From Flaveria trinervia (lineage: Eukaryota; Streptophyta; Magnoliopsida; Asterales; Asteraceae): 64,000 nucleotides of DNA. The position numbers were made by a program, and so were the translations under genes. The stretch is taken from contig CM046453.1 in NCBI GenBank assembly GCA_025506515.1, positions 46,670,395 to 46,734,394 of the forward strand, in the 5' to 3' direction. This document shows positions 23,687 to 34,345 of this stretch, in pieces. The notes beneath the pieces are model-generated. The model was not told where the DNA came from. It did not search any database and saw only the letters and a program-made list of their open reading frames with translations. Each line of letters begins with the position of its first letter. Positions within the stretch are counted from its first letter, which is position 1.

Positions 23687-24450
23687 CTACGCGATCGGTT
23701 TTCGTAGTCAACACAAGTATTTCTCTCAAACATACTAATGAACACTCAAGGAGCAGAGTTCTTCTAAGAGATGATTATAATGTACTAAGTAACACAAAGA
23801 AAACACAAGAGAATAATTTTCAAGATACTTGTATATATTACTTCTTAATCAAAGTATTACAAAACTCTTACAAGCTTACTACAAGAGTTACAATGAGAAA
23901 CAATATATACTACTACCTATAGCCGGATATACTTTGATACCAGTTGGAATCCTATACCTAAAGCAAATACTACAAAGCTATTGTTAAGGTATCTTAGATA
24001 ATTTCTTATCTCAGATATGGTAGTCATGACATGTCCATGACTTACCTTTTGTCACTAATTAAAGTTGGAAACTGTACTAACTGATAAAGTGTGAACAATG
24101 GATTAAAGTATGCTCAACTACATGGCCTTTTGGGAAAATGCCATGCAGTATCTTAAAGATTTGTAGAGGAGTGTTAGAGACACCATACTTATGTCCACTG
24201 GTTCATAGTAGGTACTTTGGAAGGTTAACTGGCTTCGAAAGAACCTGTTCTTCCAAAGCCACTTATACTTCAGAAGCGAGTACTTATTCCGAGGCTTCCT
24301 TTGGACTTCATTCTTCGGAAGTTGTAGTCTTCATTTCTTCTAAGTGTTGAACTCTCGGAAGAGCAGAGACTTGGTCGTCGGAAGCTGAAGCTTATCTTCG
24401 AAGTTCGTTTGAGCTTTGCTTCCGAAGTGCCTTTAAGCTTTGCTTAGGAA
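23687..24450 (-). repeat. S' 3'-side LTR, truncated
   Basis: It matches 25285-26035 almost throughout ('gtcaacacaagtatttctctc', 'cataaatggccttttgg'-like, 'ggcttcggaagaac'). It ends at 'ggaagttcag' (24450), where LTR sequence jumps directly into internal sequence, so about 60 bp of LTR and the PPT were lost. Confidence 0.82.
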
Positions 24451-25264
24451 GTTCAGGTTTGAGAATGGGTAGTTTTGGTGGTTGTTTGGTTGATATGGAT
24501 TGGGTTCTTGGTAAGGTTTTAGGTTTGAGAATGGGTATTTTTGGTGGTTGTTTGGATTGTGTAGGTGAGGAAGTGGGTAAGGTTGATGATATGGGTTCAT
24601 GCGTGTAAGGCTTAGAGGTTGGTTTAGTTTTGATAGGGAAAGGGAAGGGGATAGGTTGGGTTGAGGTTGTGGTAGTGAAAAAGGTGTGAAAGTCATCCCT
24701 TGTACTTTTTTGTACATCTATTTCCTTTTTCTTGAGCAGATGGAAGCTTTGATCTCACTGATAATACGCTGCAGGGTCTTTATGGACATGGGTCCAACCT
24801 GCCTGCCTGAGAAGCCATGGTCCCTGAGATAGTCTTTCATCCAGGCTTTGTCTCTAGACTTCTTCAAGACTGCAAGCTTAACATCATCTTCCTTCTTTCT
24901 CTCTTTCATCCTTTCCCTGGAAGCCCTCTTTCTTTCCTACTCCATTTGATCCTATTCTTTGTTTACCAGCCATAGTATTGTGTCATTGTTATGTGGAGCA
25001 AGTTCTTCAAGGGGGATTCCTCTTGAGTTCAGAAAGGCTATTCTCTCACTCTTTAGCCTTTGATCGGCTACCTCCTTTTTCTTCAGGTTTTCTTCTTCAA
25101 GGCCAACCTTGCTGCTTCTTCTTGTTCTTTTAATAGCAGGGTTGCCTTTTCCAAATCAATCGGATCCTCTAATGGTAAGAGGAGAACTTCTTCATTTGCA
25201 GCTCCCATCTACACAAGTCTATCAATTACTTCCACTCTTTTAATAGCAGGCTATTCTCTCACTC
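24451..25264 (-). pseudogene. S' internal remnant of a third ORF
   Basis: Minus-strand readings are rich in K/E and coiled-coil-like: GAANEEVLLLPLEDPIDLEK, EEAARLALKKK, then KERKKEDDVKLAVLKKSRDK and AWMKDYLRDHGFSGRQVG, then a proline/asparagine-rich tail with repeats of NHQNYPFSNL. Such K/E helices followed by P-rich tails are also seen in the T third ORF at 61-62 kb. Stops separate the pieces. It is not a host gene. Confidence 0.6.
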
Positions 25265-25275
25265 TTTGATACCAA
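25265..25275 (-). promoter_or_regulatory. primer-binding site of S' element
   Basis: The reverse complement reads TTGGTATCAAA, one change from the usual TTGGTATCAGA, immediately inside the LTR at 25277. Confidence 0.8.
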
Positions 25276-25276
25276 T

Positions 25277-26098
25277 TGTAGGATCGGTTTTCATAGTCAA
25301 CACAAGTATTTCTCTCAAACTTACTAATGAACACTCAAGAAGTAGAGTTCTTCTAAGGATTTATTATAATATACTAAGTAACACAAAGAAAACATGAGAG
25401 AATAATTTTCAAGATACTTGTATATATTACATCTTAACTGAAAGTATTACAAGACTCTTACAATCTTACTACAAGAGTTACAATGAGAAACTATATATAC
25501 TACTACCTACAGCTGGATATACTTTGATACAACTAGAATCCTATATCCAAAGCAAATACCAAAAAGCTATGGCTAAGGTATCTTAGATCTTATCGAAGAT
25601 ATGGTAATCATGACATGTCCATGACTTACCTTTTGTCACCAACTAAAGTTGGCAGCTGTAATAACTAATAAAGTCTAAACAGTGGATTAAAGTATGGTCA
25701 ACTACATGGCCTTTTATGAAAACACCATGGAGTATCTTAGAGATTTGCAGCGGAGTGTCAGAGACACCATACTTATGTCCACTGGTTCATAGTAGGTACT
25801 TCCAAAGGTTAACTGGCTTCGGAAGAACTTGTTCTTCCAAAGCCACTTATACTTCGGAAGTGACTACTTCTTCCAAGACTTCCTTTGGACTTCATTCTTC
25901 GAAAGTTGTAGTATTCATTTCTTCTAAGTGTTGAACTCTCGTAAGAGTAGAGACTTGGTCTTTGGAAGGTGAAGCTTATCTCCGGAATTTCCTTTGTGCT
26001 TTGCTTTGGAAGTTCCTTTGAGCTTTGCTTTGGAAGTTCAGCATATACATTTGGAAGTGCTGAACTTGTCTTCGGAAGAACTTGATTAGTTGTACTCA
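25277..26098 (-). repeat. S' 5' LTR
   Basis: 822 bp in minus orientation, TGAGTACAAC...CGATCCTACA. CTTCGGAAG-type motifs (25815-26075) lie upstream of a 'tatatata' block (reverse complement near 25492-25500) in the direction of transcription. The right boundary is inferred from the terminal TG and is uncertain by a few bases. Confidence 0.78.
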
Positions 26099-26256
26099 AA
26101 ATACTCTAAATGTTTGGTTTTGGTTTCACCAACCTTCTTGATCCAACAAGCCCCTAACCAACAAAATTTGCTTTCCTATCTCTTTTGGGACGTCCACCAC
26201 CGCTATCGCCAACCGACCTCCACCACAACCAGTGTCAGCACTTACCACCACCTTGA

Positions 26257-26259
<3 letters not shown>

Positions 26260-26301
<42 letters not shown>
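26260..26301. repeat. (CT)n microsatellite
   Basis: About twenty CT units. It generates spurious SLSLSLSL readings in two frames. The surrounding 26100-26520 is CA/CT-rich DNA without a recognisable gene. Confidence 0.95.
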
Positions 26302-26304
<3 letters not shown>

Positions 26305-26521
26305 ATCAGTCTCTCACACACAGTTCCCCCTCCTCACTTTACACCAACACCACCATCATTACTCGATCTACTATCACCACCCTTTCTCGATCTGCCATAA
26401 CTCACCACCACTATGACCTATAGTTGCAACCTTTTCTTGATGTTTAAATTGATATATGAAAGATTTTTAATATTTTATGTATGTTTTTTTAAATTTGAGG
26501 GGTATTTTAGTCATTTTACGT

Positions 26522-27512
26522 CATATGGATATGCTTGGACCAACTCATGTCATGAGTATTGGAAAGAAACAATATTGTGGGTTTGGTGATCATTGATGAC
26601 TTTTCACGATTTACATGGGTTTTCTTCTTATTTCATAAAAATGAGACATCCCGAATAATACAAAACTTTATCACAAAAATTGAAAATCAAGTTGATCTTA
26701 TGGTCAAAACAATCAGAAGTGATAATGGAACTGAATTTAAAAATCAAGATATGAGTTCTTTTTGTGCAACCAAAGGCATTGCTCATCAATTCAGTGTAGC
26801 TAGAACTCGTCAACAAAATAGGGTAGCTGAAAGGAGGAATAGAACACTAATAGAAGCAGTAAGAACAATATGCTAAGCTACCAATCACCTTCTGGGCAGA
26901 GGCAGTTAACACATCGTGCTTTGTACAAAATCAAACTCTAATTGTAAAAGAAAGCAACATGTCTCCATATGAACTACTCTTTCATAGAAAATCATTTATT
27001 GGATTTCTTAAATCACTTGGTAGTCCAGTCTCAATATTAAACACCCGAGACTATTTGGGAAAGTTTTCATCTAATTCTGATGAAGGATTCTTTATAGGTT
27101 ATTTTTCTATTTCAAAGGCTTACAGAGTGTTTAATCCTAGATTAAACATTATTGATGAATCAACATATGTTCAATTCAAGGAACATTTGTTCCCCAAATC
27201 TACAAATGGTCCTGACTGGTTGTTTGATATTGACTCATTTACAAAATCATTTGATCAATTTCACTTGTCTGATGCAGGAAATCTCCATTCAGGTGACACT
27301 TCTTCAGCTGTAGAAAGAAGAGATTACTTTCCATTAATTCCTCTTACATCTGCTAAATACATGAATGAAGATGTTCCTCTGAAAGCTGATCCCATCAGCC
27401 AACAATCATAAAACTAGAGTGTTTCAATTGAAGGAGGACCAAGCCTGTTACCAACACACTTTGATGATCTGTCAACTGAGATCAGAAATAAAAAACAAGC
27501 TACTCCTCCAGC
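26522..27512 (+). pseudogene. E1 integrase (Copia), 5'-truncated
   Basis: It begins abruptly inside the integrase core: HMDMLGPTHVMSIGKKQYC carries the first catalytic Asp, IRSDNGTEFKNQD the second, and QQNRVAERRNRTLIEAVRT the Glu. The reading then shifts frame at 26876 (a stop after TIC). It resumes at 26959 with SPYELLFHRKS and continues to the IN-RT linker (FLKSLGSPVSILNTRDYLGK, SDEGFFIGY). A further frame change at about 27411 precedes the solo LTR that splits the gene at 27513. gag, protease and the 5' LTR are missing. Confidence 0.88.
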
Positions 27513-30286
27513 TGAAATGTCACACCCTCAAAATCCACGTGCGGTGTTTTATCGCGAGGCATGTGAACAAACCAGGATCACAATCATTAGTTACTCAGAA
27601 CGACTCTATATGCCAACATTAGAATAAAATCAACCAAAGTTCAAACTTTAAAACCATGCGGAAGCGTTTTGTAAGTAAAGTAACTCAAAGTACATAAATG
27701 CATAATAACGCAAAGCATGCGCCAACCCAAATGTTTAAACATTAATAAATAAAAACCAACAAAAATGTCTCTAAAAATAGAGTCTTAGAATGCATGACGA
27801 ATCCGTGCAGTGCTCCCAAAGGCAAGCCAAGTTAATGACCACAGAATAGCATACTAAAATGTCAACACAATGGTTGGTGAGTTCAAGAGTTGATATTCAA
27901 CTATAAGCAATTTAACGGTTGAGATATATAAGTAGTGTATTGTAAGAGATAGCTAGTCTATTTACAACAAATATTAATTCATAGTGATTTCGCAATTGAA
28001 GCTGACTGTGATAAGTTGTTGCCTCTTGTCAAGACTTACCAGGTCGTGACAATGTTCATAAGGATAATTTGCACCCGGTTGACCTCGAGTCACACAGGTG
28101 GGGCTCGTCAGACCCAGTAGTACCACCCAAGTTTTCCCGCTATTCAATATTAACAATTAGAAAGTGTGAGGACTTTTCTATGATAAACAACACTATATTA
28201 ATATTATACACAACTTAAATATATAAAGCGTTTGTAAATTACCAGTATGCTATCTCCCCCAAAAGAGGTTAGGTAAGGTGTGCGGCATGAACTCACCTGA
28301 TATGCGTAACAACTACTTAGGGTTTACTTGGAAGAAAGAGCAGACACATAACCTTCAGAGGTTACCTAGATCATTTAAGTACATAAGTACGTGTAAATAG
28401 AGAACGTGTGGAACCCTAAGCACACTACAACCAAAGACTCAAGGCTTCAGAACACAAACACGTTTGACACAGTTGACCCGTTTGACCCGTTGGTGACATC
28501 ATGAATTATAATTCAATTACACAAACATGAACATATAACATACATGGTTAACATTCAAATGGATCACATGAGGCGCTACATTACCCAAAGCATTAGTTAA
28601 ATCATCATACCACTAAATATCATACAAGTCATGCGAATCTAAAACATTAATATGCCCACCAGTTACAACATAACTAACACGTCCCACAAAGATCAAATCA
28701 CGCACAACATGCCTTGTGAAACCACTCACGACTTCACATCTTAAACCCTGCCAATCCTACTAAGTAGGGGTCTCAGATTCGCACGCGTGTATGATGATCA
28801 CAATCATATTCATTAACTATGTTCATTGCATTCAACATACACCACAATAATCAACTTCCAGTCCCAAACATGATGTCTTAATTACTAATCAACCATCAAC
28901 ATCATACATGATCATCAAAGTCCATACATCACACATGATCATCCAAGCATTACATACAACAAAATTAACATATTCTATCATATTAGAATTCATCCATGAA
29001 CATCCTAACATGCTCCTAATATCCCAAACATGCTTAAACTATCATGTTTCAAACTTTGTGCAAATAAAGTTTTCCTTTTAGGAAAGCATATCCCAAAATC
29101 TATCAAACACCCAATGTATTCATGAATTCATTAATAATTCACCAATTCAAGTTCATATCAACATATAAGCATGATAAACAACATCCAAACATCATAACTC
29201 ACTAACCTTTATGATCAAAAGTTTCAACTTTTGGAAATCTATGAACTACAACATTCATTCCTAGTTTTCTAGCATCCATATCATCAATCTATCATACATA
29301 CATCATCATAAACCCTTCAACAACATCAATCCATCATCAAATCATCATATCATGAAGATAAAGTTACTATTATTAGTAACTTATGAACACAACCTTCAAT
29401 TCATCAATTTCTTGCACGATCAATGTAATCTAGCATTTATACAACCTACTAATCATCATATAATCATTATACAATCATCAATCTCATATTATCACATTAA
29501 TTTTCGAATTAGGGTTTATCTTGAATCAATGTTCGTGAACAATTCATCAAAAACGTATCATTCTTGCATAATGGATGTTAAACAACATGTATACTATCTA
29601 AGTAACATACTAGCATCATCAAACAACAACAATTTCGACATTCTTGAACCCAAAACAGATTTAGGGTTCGGCCAAATAAAAAAAACTCATAAAACTTGTA
29701 AAATTCTAAAATTTTCACGTGTATTATCTTTCAATCAATGATCCTAACGTATTCTATAGCTTGAGATCAACAAACATCGAAGCACAATGACCGTTTCTTG
29801 ATCAAAATCGCAAAGAGATGGATTGGGTGAGGGTTTGCGGCCGATTTGGGGGTTTGGGGGGATTAGGGTTTGTTAATTTTGTTAAGTTTTAGTTTTAGGT
29901 AATTACACTTACCGCCTTTATTTTATATTTTATAAAAACTATTCTTTTTAACATTTTTTGAAAGGTTTTAACTTAATAATACCAATATTATTAATCAACA
30001 ATAATAATATTTACATTATTTCCACTAGTCACAAGATAGGCAATTTAAATATACGTGTTTCCATGTTAAGCGATAAAATTCACCGTTAACATTTAAATCC
30101 CGTAAACACATAAAGCATAACACAATAATCATCTAATCAATTAGATTATCAATAATGTAACATTATTAAGTCTTATTAGGTCACCAACGTTAAACGACAA
30201 CTAGTGTGTGCTCATGACATGTGTCTACAAGACGTAATGGCACTAACGGAGTTTGGTAACAGAAAATTACTGGATGTCACATGAAA
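27513..30286 (-). mobile_element. 2764-bp solo LTR (Ty3/Gypsy, Tekay-like) inside E1 pol
   Basis: The LTR spans 27518-30281. In minus orientation it reads TGTGACATCC...GGTGTGACA. It is flanked by the perfect 5-bp repeat TGAAA at 27513-27517 and 30282-30286. Removing the LTR and one TGAAA joins the E1 IN-RT linker in one frame, which confirms the insertion. It has no PBS, PPT or domain; a 129-codon reading at 29352 is unremarkable. Long LTRs with TGTGACATCC ends are typical of Tekay chromoviruses, but no pol is present to prove it. Confidence 0.93.
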
Positions 30287-32043
30287 CGCAAAGAACATCA
30301 AATGATGGAAGCAGTCACAGTGCTGCTGAAGCTGAAGCAGGAATAGAAACGGAGTCAGACTATCTTCATAACTCACCAACAGTACAAGATGAAGGTGCCT
30401 CTGACCATAATGAACTGAATGTCTCCAATCTTGATGTAACCATTGCTGGTGACTCCATTCCAACCACCAGAATACAAAAGAATCATCCAGTTGAAACCAT
30501 TGTTGGTGAACTTAATGAGTGGGTGACAAGAAGCAAGTCCAGTATTACAAACATTTGTTTGTTCTCATGCTTTCTATGTCAAACAGTACCTAAGAACATC
30601 AAAGAGGCTCTTCAAGACAATAGCTGGATTAAAGCAATGTCGGAAGAATTGCTCCAATTAAAGAAGCAAGAAGTATGGCAACTAGTAGATCTTCCCGAAG
30701 GACAATACCCTATCGACCATATGGCTATATAGAAATAAAACTGATGATAGAGGGATCGTCATCAGAAATAAAGCAAGATTAGTGGCACAGGGATACACTC
30801 AAGAAGAAGAAATCGATTATGACGATGTGTTTGCATATGTTACAAGATTAGAAGCAATCAGAATCTTTCTAGCATATTCTACGTCCATGAAATTTACTAT
30901 TTATCAAATGAATGTGAAGTGTGCTTTCTTATACGGAAAGATCGCTGAAGAAGTCTATGTGAGTCAACCACCTGGCTTTGAAAAGCCAGATTTCCCTCAC
31001 AGAGTTTACAAGCTTGACAAAGCTCTGTATGCTCTTCACCAAGCTCCAAGGAAGGGGTATGAGACTCTATCATCCTTTCTTCTTGAAAATGGATATGAAA
31101 GAGGAAGGATTGATCAAACTCTCTTCGGAAAAAGAAAAGGAGATGGCATGCTTTATGTGGATGATATCATCTTTGGCTCAACAAACAAGCAACTCTGTAA
31201 AGAGTTTGAAGACCTTACGCATTCAAATTTCCAAATGAGTGCAATGGGGGAACTCACTTTCTTTCTAGGGGTGCAAGTCCGACAAAAAACAGATGGAATC
31301 TTCATCAATCAATCAAAATACGTTGAAACTATGTTGAAGAAATTCCACTTTGCTGATTGTCAGTCTATCGGAACTCCTGTGGATACTAAAATGAAGATTG
31401 GAGCTGAACCTGAAGGCAAATCACTAGACCAGACTCACTATCGATCTATGATCGGTTCACTTATGTATCTAACAGGCAGTAGGCCTTACAATATGTTTGG
31501 TGTTTATGTATGTGCCTAATATCAAGCTGATCCTAAGGAATCTCATGTGAATGCTATCAAGAGGATATTCGGATATCTTATGGGCAAACTAGCTCTTAGA
31601 TTATGGTATCCAAAGGAAGGAAACTTCAATCTCTATGCCTTCACTAACAGTGATTATGGAGGATGCAACTTTAAGAGAAAGTCCACCTCTGGTGGTTCTC
31701 AATTTCTTGGTCCTAGTCTGGTCTCATGGCAATGCAAGAAGTAGACAAACGTATCTGTACAATAGCAGAAGCTGAGTATATTGCAGCATCAGCTTGTTGC
31801 TTTCAAGTACTCTAGATTCAAAACCAGATGCTTGATTATGGTTTTAACTTCTTGCACACATCAATTCACATTGACAACATAGCAACACTTTTTATTACAA
31901 ATAATCCTGTTCAGCACTCTAAAACAAAACACATTGAAATTAGATATCACTTTTTGAGTGACTATGCTGAAAAGGGGCTAATCAAATTGATTCAAGTACC
32001 CACTTCAAATCAATTGGCTGATTTTATTCATAAAGGCATTTGA
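30287..32043 (+). pseudogene. E1 reverse transcriptase and RNase H
   Basis: It continues E1 pol after the solo LTR. The linker (SDYLHNSPTVQDEG...) leads to RT: an EALQDNSWIKAMSEELLQL segment, a small indel near 30730, then NKARLVAQGYTQEE, PPGFEKPDFPHRVYKLDKAL, YVDD (31154-31165) and MSAMGELTFFLGVQV. In the first catalytic block the usual YQMD reads YQMN (Asn at 30911-30913), an expected loss of a metal-binding Asp. Stops at 31517 and 31742 precede and interrupt RNase H (AFTNSDYGGC, later IHIDNIATLF and a final KGI). RNase H ends at 32043. Confidence 0.9.
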
Positions 32044-33075
32044 ACCTAGTAGGTTTGAATTTCTAGTTCAATCAATTAGGATGATTAACCTTGAGTAAAA
32101 CCAATCAAAACATCAAAAACAAGTCAAAAAATACTAGAAAACCACAAAAAGAAGTAAATTTTTATGAAGAATAGAATATCAATGGGAAATGATATAATTA
32201 CAGTAGTTATATCATTCACTGTGCTCAATTTCAAAAATTGCAAGACTGCCATGACTTACCAGATATGTTGGTAGGCTCAACCTAGAAGAGAAGATATATG
32301 CAATGATGAATTAACATCTTATTCAATAGTGAAACACTCATCTCAATGTATAGGTATGTATTGGCTTATCTAAATGTATGTGTGTGTAGTAACCGAAACA
32401 CACCGGGTAATGATGCTTTATCAATCTCTTCACCTACATCAAGTTTCATCTTTGTTTTGTTAAGCAAAGACTTGATGAAACAAGCACATAGTGCATATGT
32501 ACTGATCCAAAAGATTCCTAATGAGGAACACATCGAAATTGGATGAATCTGTAAAAGCAATACATTCCAAGTGAATGAACAAAAGAATCCTATCATGGAT
32601 CACCTTCCAATGTGAAGTGAAAAGAATCCCAATGTGGATCATCATGAAAAGGATCAAAGTAAAAGAATCCCAATGAGGATTAGTGAAAATGAGTTCTCAT
32701 AACTTAAGTAATGTGGTAAGAAAAGTTGTGAAAAAGTTCTACCATGCATTGTATAAGGATGGTTGATCATTCCATGCTTGTGTGTGTGAGGTACATATTG
32801 AATAATTAAATCAACCAAAAAACATGATAAATATCATTTGCATGAAAATATCAACCTGGTATGAGTTTAAGAGGACAAACATACCTTCAATCATCAAGTT
32901 CATAAACATGTACATTTTATCATTTAGGATGCACATGTGTAATGTAAGATTGGTATGATCCCAACAAAAGATATCTTTCTCTTCATTATAAATGATCAAA
33001 ATTATATTCAAAAATTTTTTTTATATCTTTAAAGTTTCTATCCAGCGGTAGATATAAACTTTAGGGGGAGTAATT
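32044..33075 (+). other. E1 3' untranslated region and polypurine tract
   Basis: About 1 kb without an ORF. It contains a short repeat series 'aaaagaatcc.aatg.ggat' (about 32509-32690, five degenerate units). The PPT is 'tttagggggag' at 33060-33070. Unlike R, S and T, no third ORF is present. Its 32263-32514 part recurs at 42474-42726. Confidence 0.7.
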
Positions 33076-33799
33076 TGAAATGTTTGATCAAATCTATATA
33101 GAATCTTAATAGCTTAAATTACTTTCTTAAGAATTAAAAAAACAAAAAAAATGCATGTGTTGGTGTAAAAGTTATACCATAGTATCTCAGCCTATGCAGA
33201 TTCTTGGAAGTATAGAAAGTCGAAGATCAGTCAAACAATGGGAAACTTGTATCACTTCTGACATACAAGTCAATCCAAGCAAGAATTGACAAAATCGACA
33301 GTCAACAACTTCATAAGACACAAATTCAATAAAAGACAACTTTCATAACAAGAAAAATCAAAAGCAGAAAACATTAACTTTTGATTAAGTTCAAAATTTA
33401 ATGCAGGTAAGTGCATTGGTTAATGTAGGTGAACGTTACCCATGCATATACCCAATGCAGGTAAGTGTGTTAAAAGTATACATGATCAAGTAAATATGGG
33501 TTTTATTCTATCGCATTTGCTACGGTGAGCAATGTTGAACAAGTTTTGTCAACCGTATTTGTTACAGTGAACAAATGTTGATGAACTAAGTTCTTTCGCA
33601 TTTGCCACAGTGCATAAATACGGATAGAAGAAAACTGAGTAACAAAACTTCCGCATTTGCTACAGTGTGTAAATGCGGATGCCTAAAATCACAAGTTAAA
33701 ACTCTTCTTCACTTACAACAGTAAAAAAATACGAATAGCAAAGTACTTTAAATTTTCACTTCTGCATTTACAACAATAAACAAATGCGGATAGCAAAGT
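33076..33799 (+). repeat. E1 3' LTR with palindrome array
   Basis: It follows the PPT; the start at TGAAATGTTT is inferred. Six degenerate copies of CGCATTTGCTACAGTG..AAATGCGG occur at about 33511, 33553, 33597, 33651, 33711 and 33760. The copy at 33651-33678 has perfect 8-bp arms (CCGCATTT/AAATGCGG). The LTR is interrupted at 33799/33800 by the R 3' LTR, so its own 3' end is not seen. Confidence 0.65.
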
Positions 33800-34320
33800 T
33801 GTTAGGACCGTTTAGGTACGGAGTACTAACTGATTTACGTGTATACCAAACCAAATAGTGTGGAATTCTATTTGATTGGCGATCCAATAAGTGAGAACGG
33901 AAGTATAATCGATCTAAGAATGAATCAAAACGTTAAGAACGATTGTTAGATGATTAACTGCGACCTATGAACTTGGAACAGGTGTATATAACAATATATG
34001 ACAATATATGCTCCAACATATCAGGTGTATATATGAAGTATTCATGCGTATGGTCCATTAGCATGGTCCATTTGCATGAGAACTTCACATGGTTAAGTTT
34101 AAACATGTTTCTCAATCATTATAGACTAAGAAGTATGTAAACAACCACAAACCTATATAGTTAGTTCACTAAGCGTTATCACACAATAAACAATGAAATA
34201 TTAAACATTATCTGCATCAACCACACATTGTATTTCATTCATACCCATTCAATTACATATATGTAAGACATGAAAGACATTTTACATTAAGCTCCTAAAC
34301 TAGGTACACATGTATCTACA
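33800..34320 (-). repeat. R-family 3' LTR (minus element)
   Basis: 521 bp; the reverse complement starts TGTAGATACATGTGTACC and ends GGTCCTAACA. It matches both ends of the plus LTR at 53262-53987 but lacks about 200 bp of the middle, including the TCGYRCGA array and TATA. Its left flank is 'aaagt' in the E1 LTR, the likely target site. Confidence 0.9.
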
Positions 34321-34331
34321 AACTCCCCCTT
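34321..34331 (-). promoter_or_regulatory. polypurine tract of R element
   Basis: The reverse complement reads AAGGGGGAGTT immediately before TGTAGATACA. The third-ORF stop lies only about 14 bases upstream. Confidence 0.88.
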
Positions 34332-34345
34332 GGACTTAGTTTACA

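Larger units (their letters stand above)
23687..26098 (-). mobile_element. S' non-autonomous deletion derivative
   Basis: Two direct LTRs (23687-24450, truncated, and 25277-26098) flank only about 820 bp of internal DNA, which keeps a minus-strand primer-binding site and a fragment of a third ORF. gag, PR, IN, RT, RNase H and the PPT are absent. LTR motifs (CTTCGGAAG) relate it to family S, but the LTR ends (…AAAACCGATCCTACA) differ. Confidence 0.8.

Noticed and set aside
24433..24717. Proline/asparagine-rich 94-codon reading as a host cell-wall-like protein
   Set aside because: It sits inside the S' element, starts in the LTR-internal fusion and continues the K/E-rich third-ORF remnant.
26090..26423. 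Two overlapping readings of 108 and 63 codons
   Set aside because: Serine-leucine runs come from the (CT)n microsatellite; the two frames are shadows of each other.
29352..29741. 129-codon reading
   Set aside because: Lies inside the TSD-bounded solo LTR, is AT-rich, has no domain, and LTRs rarely code.
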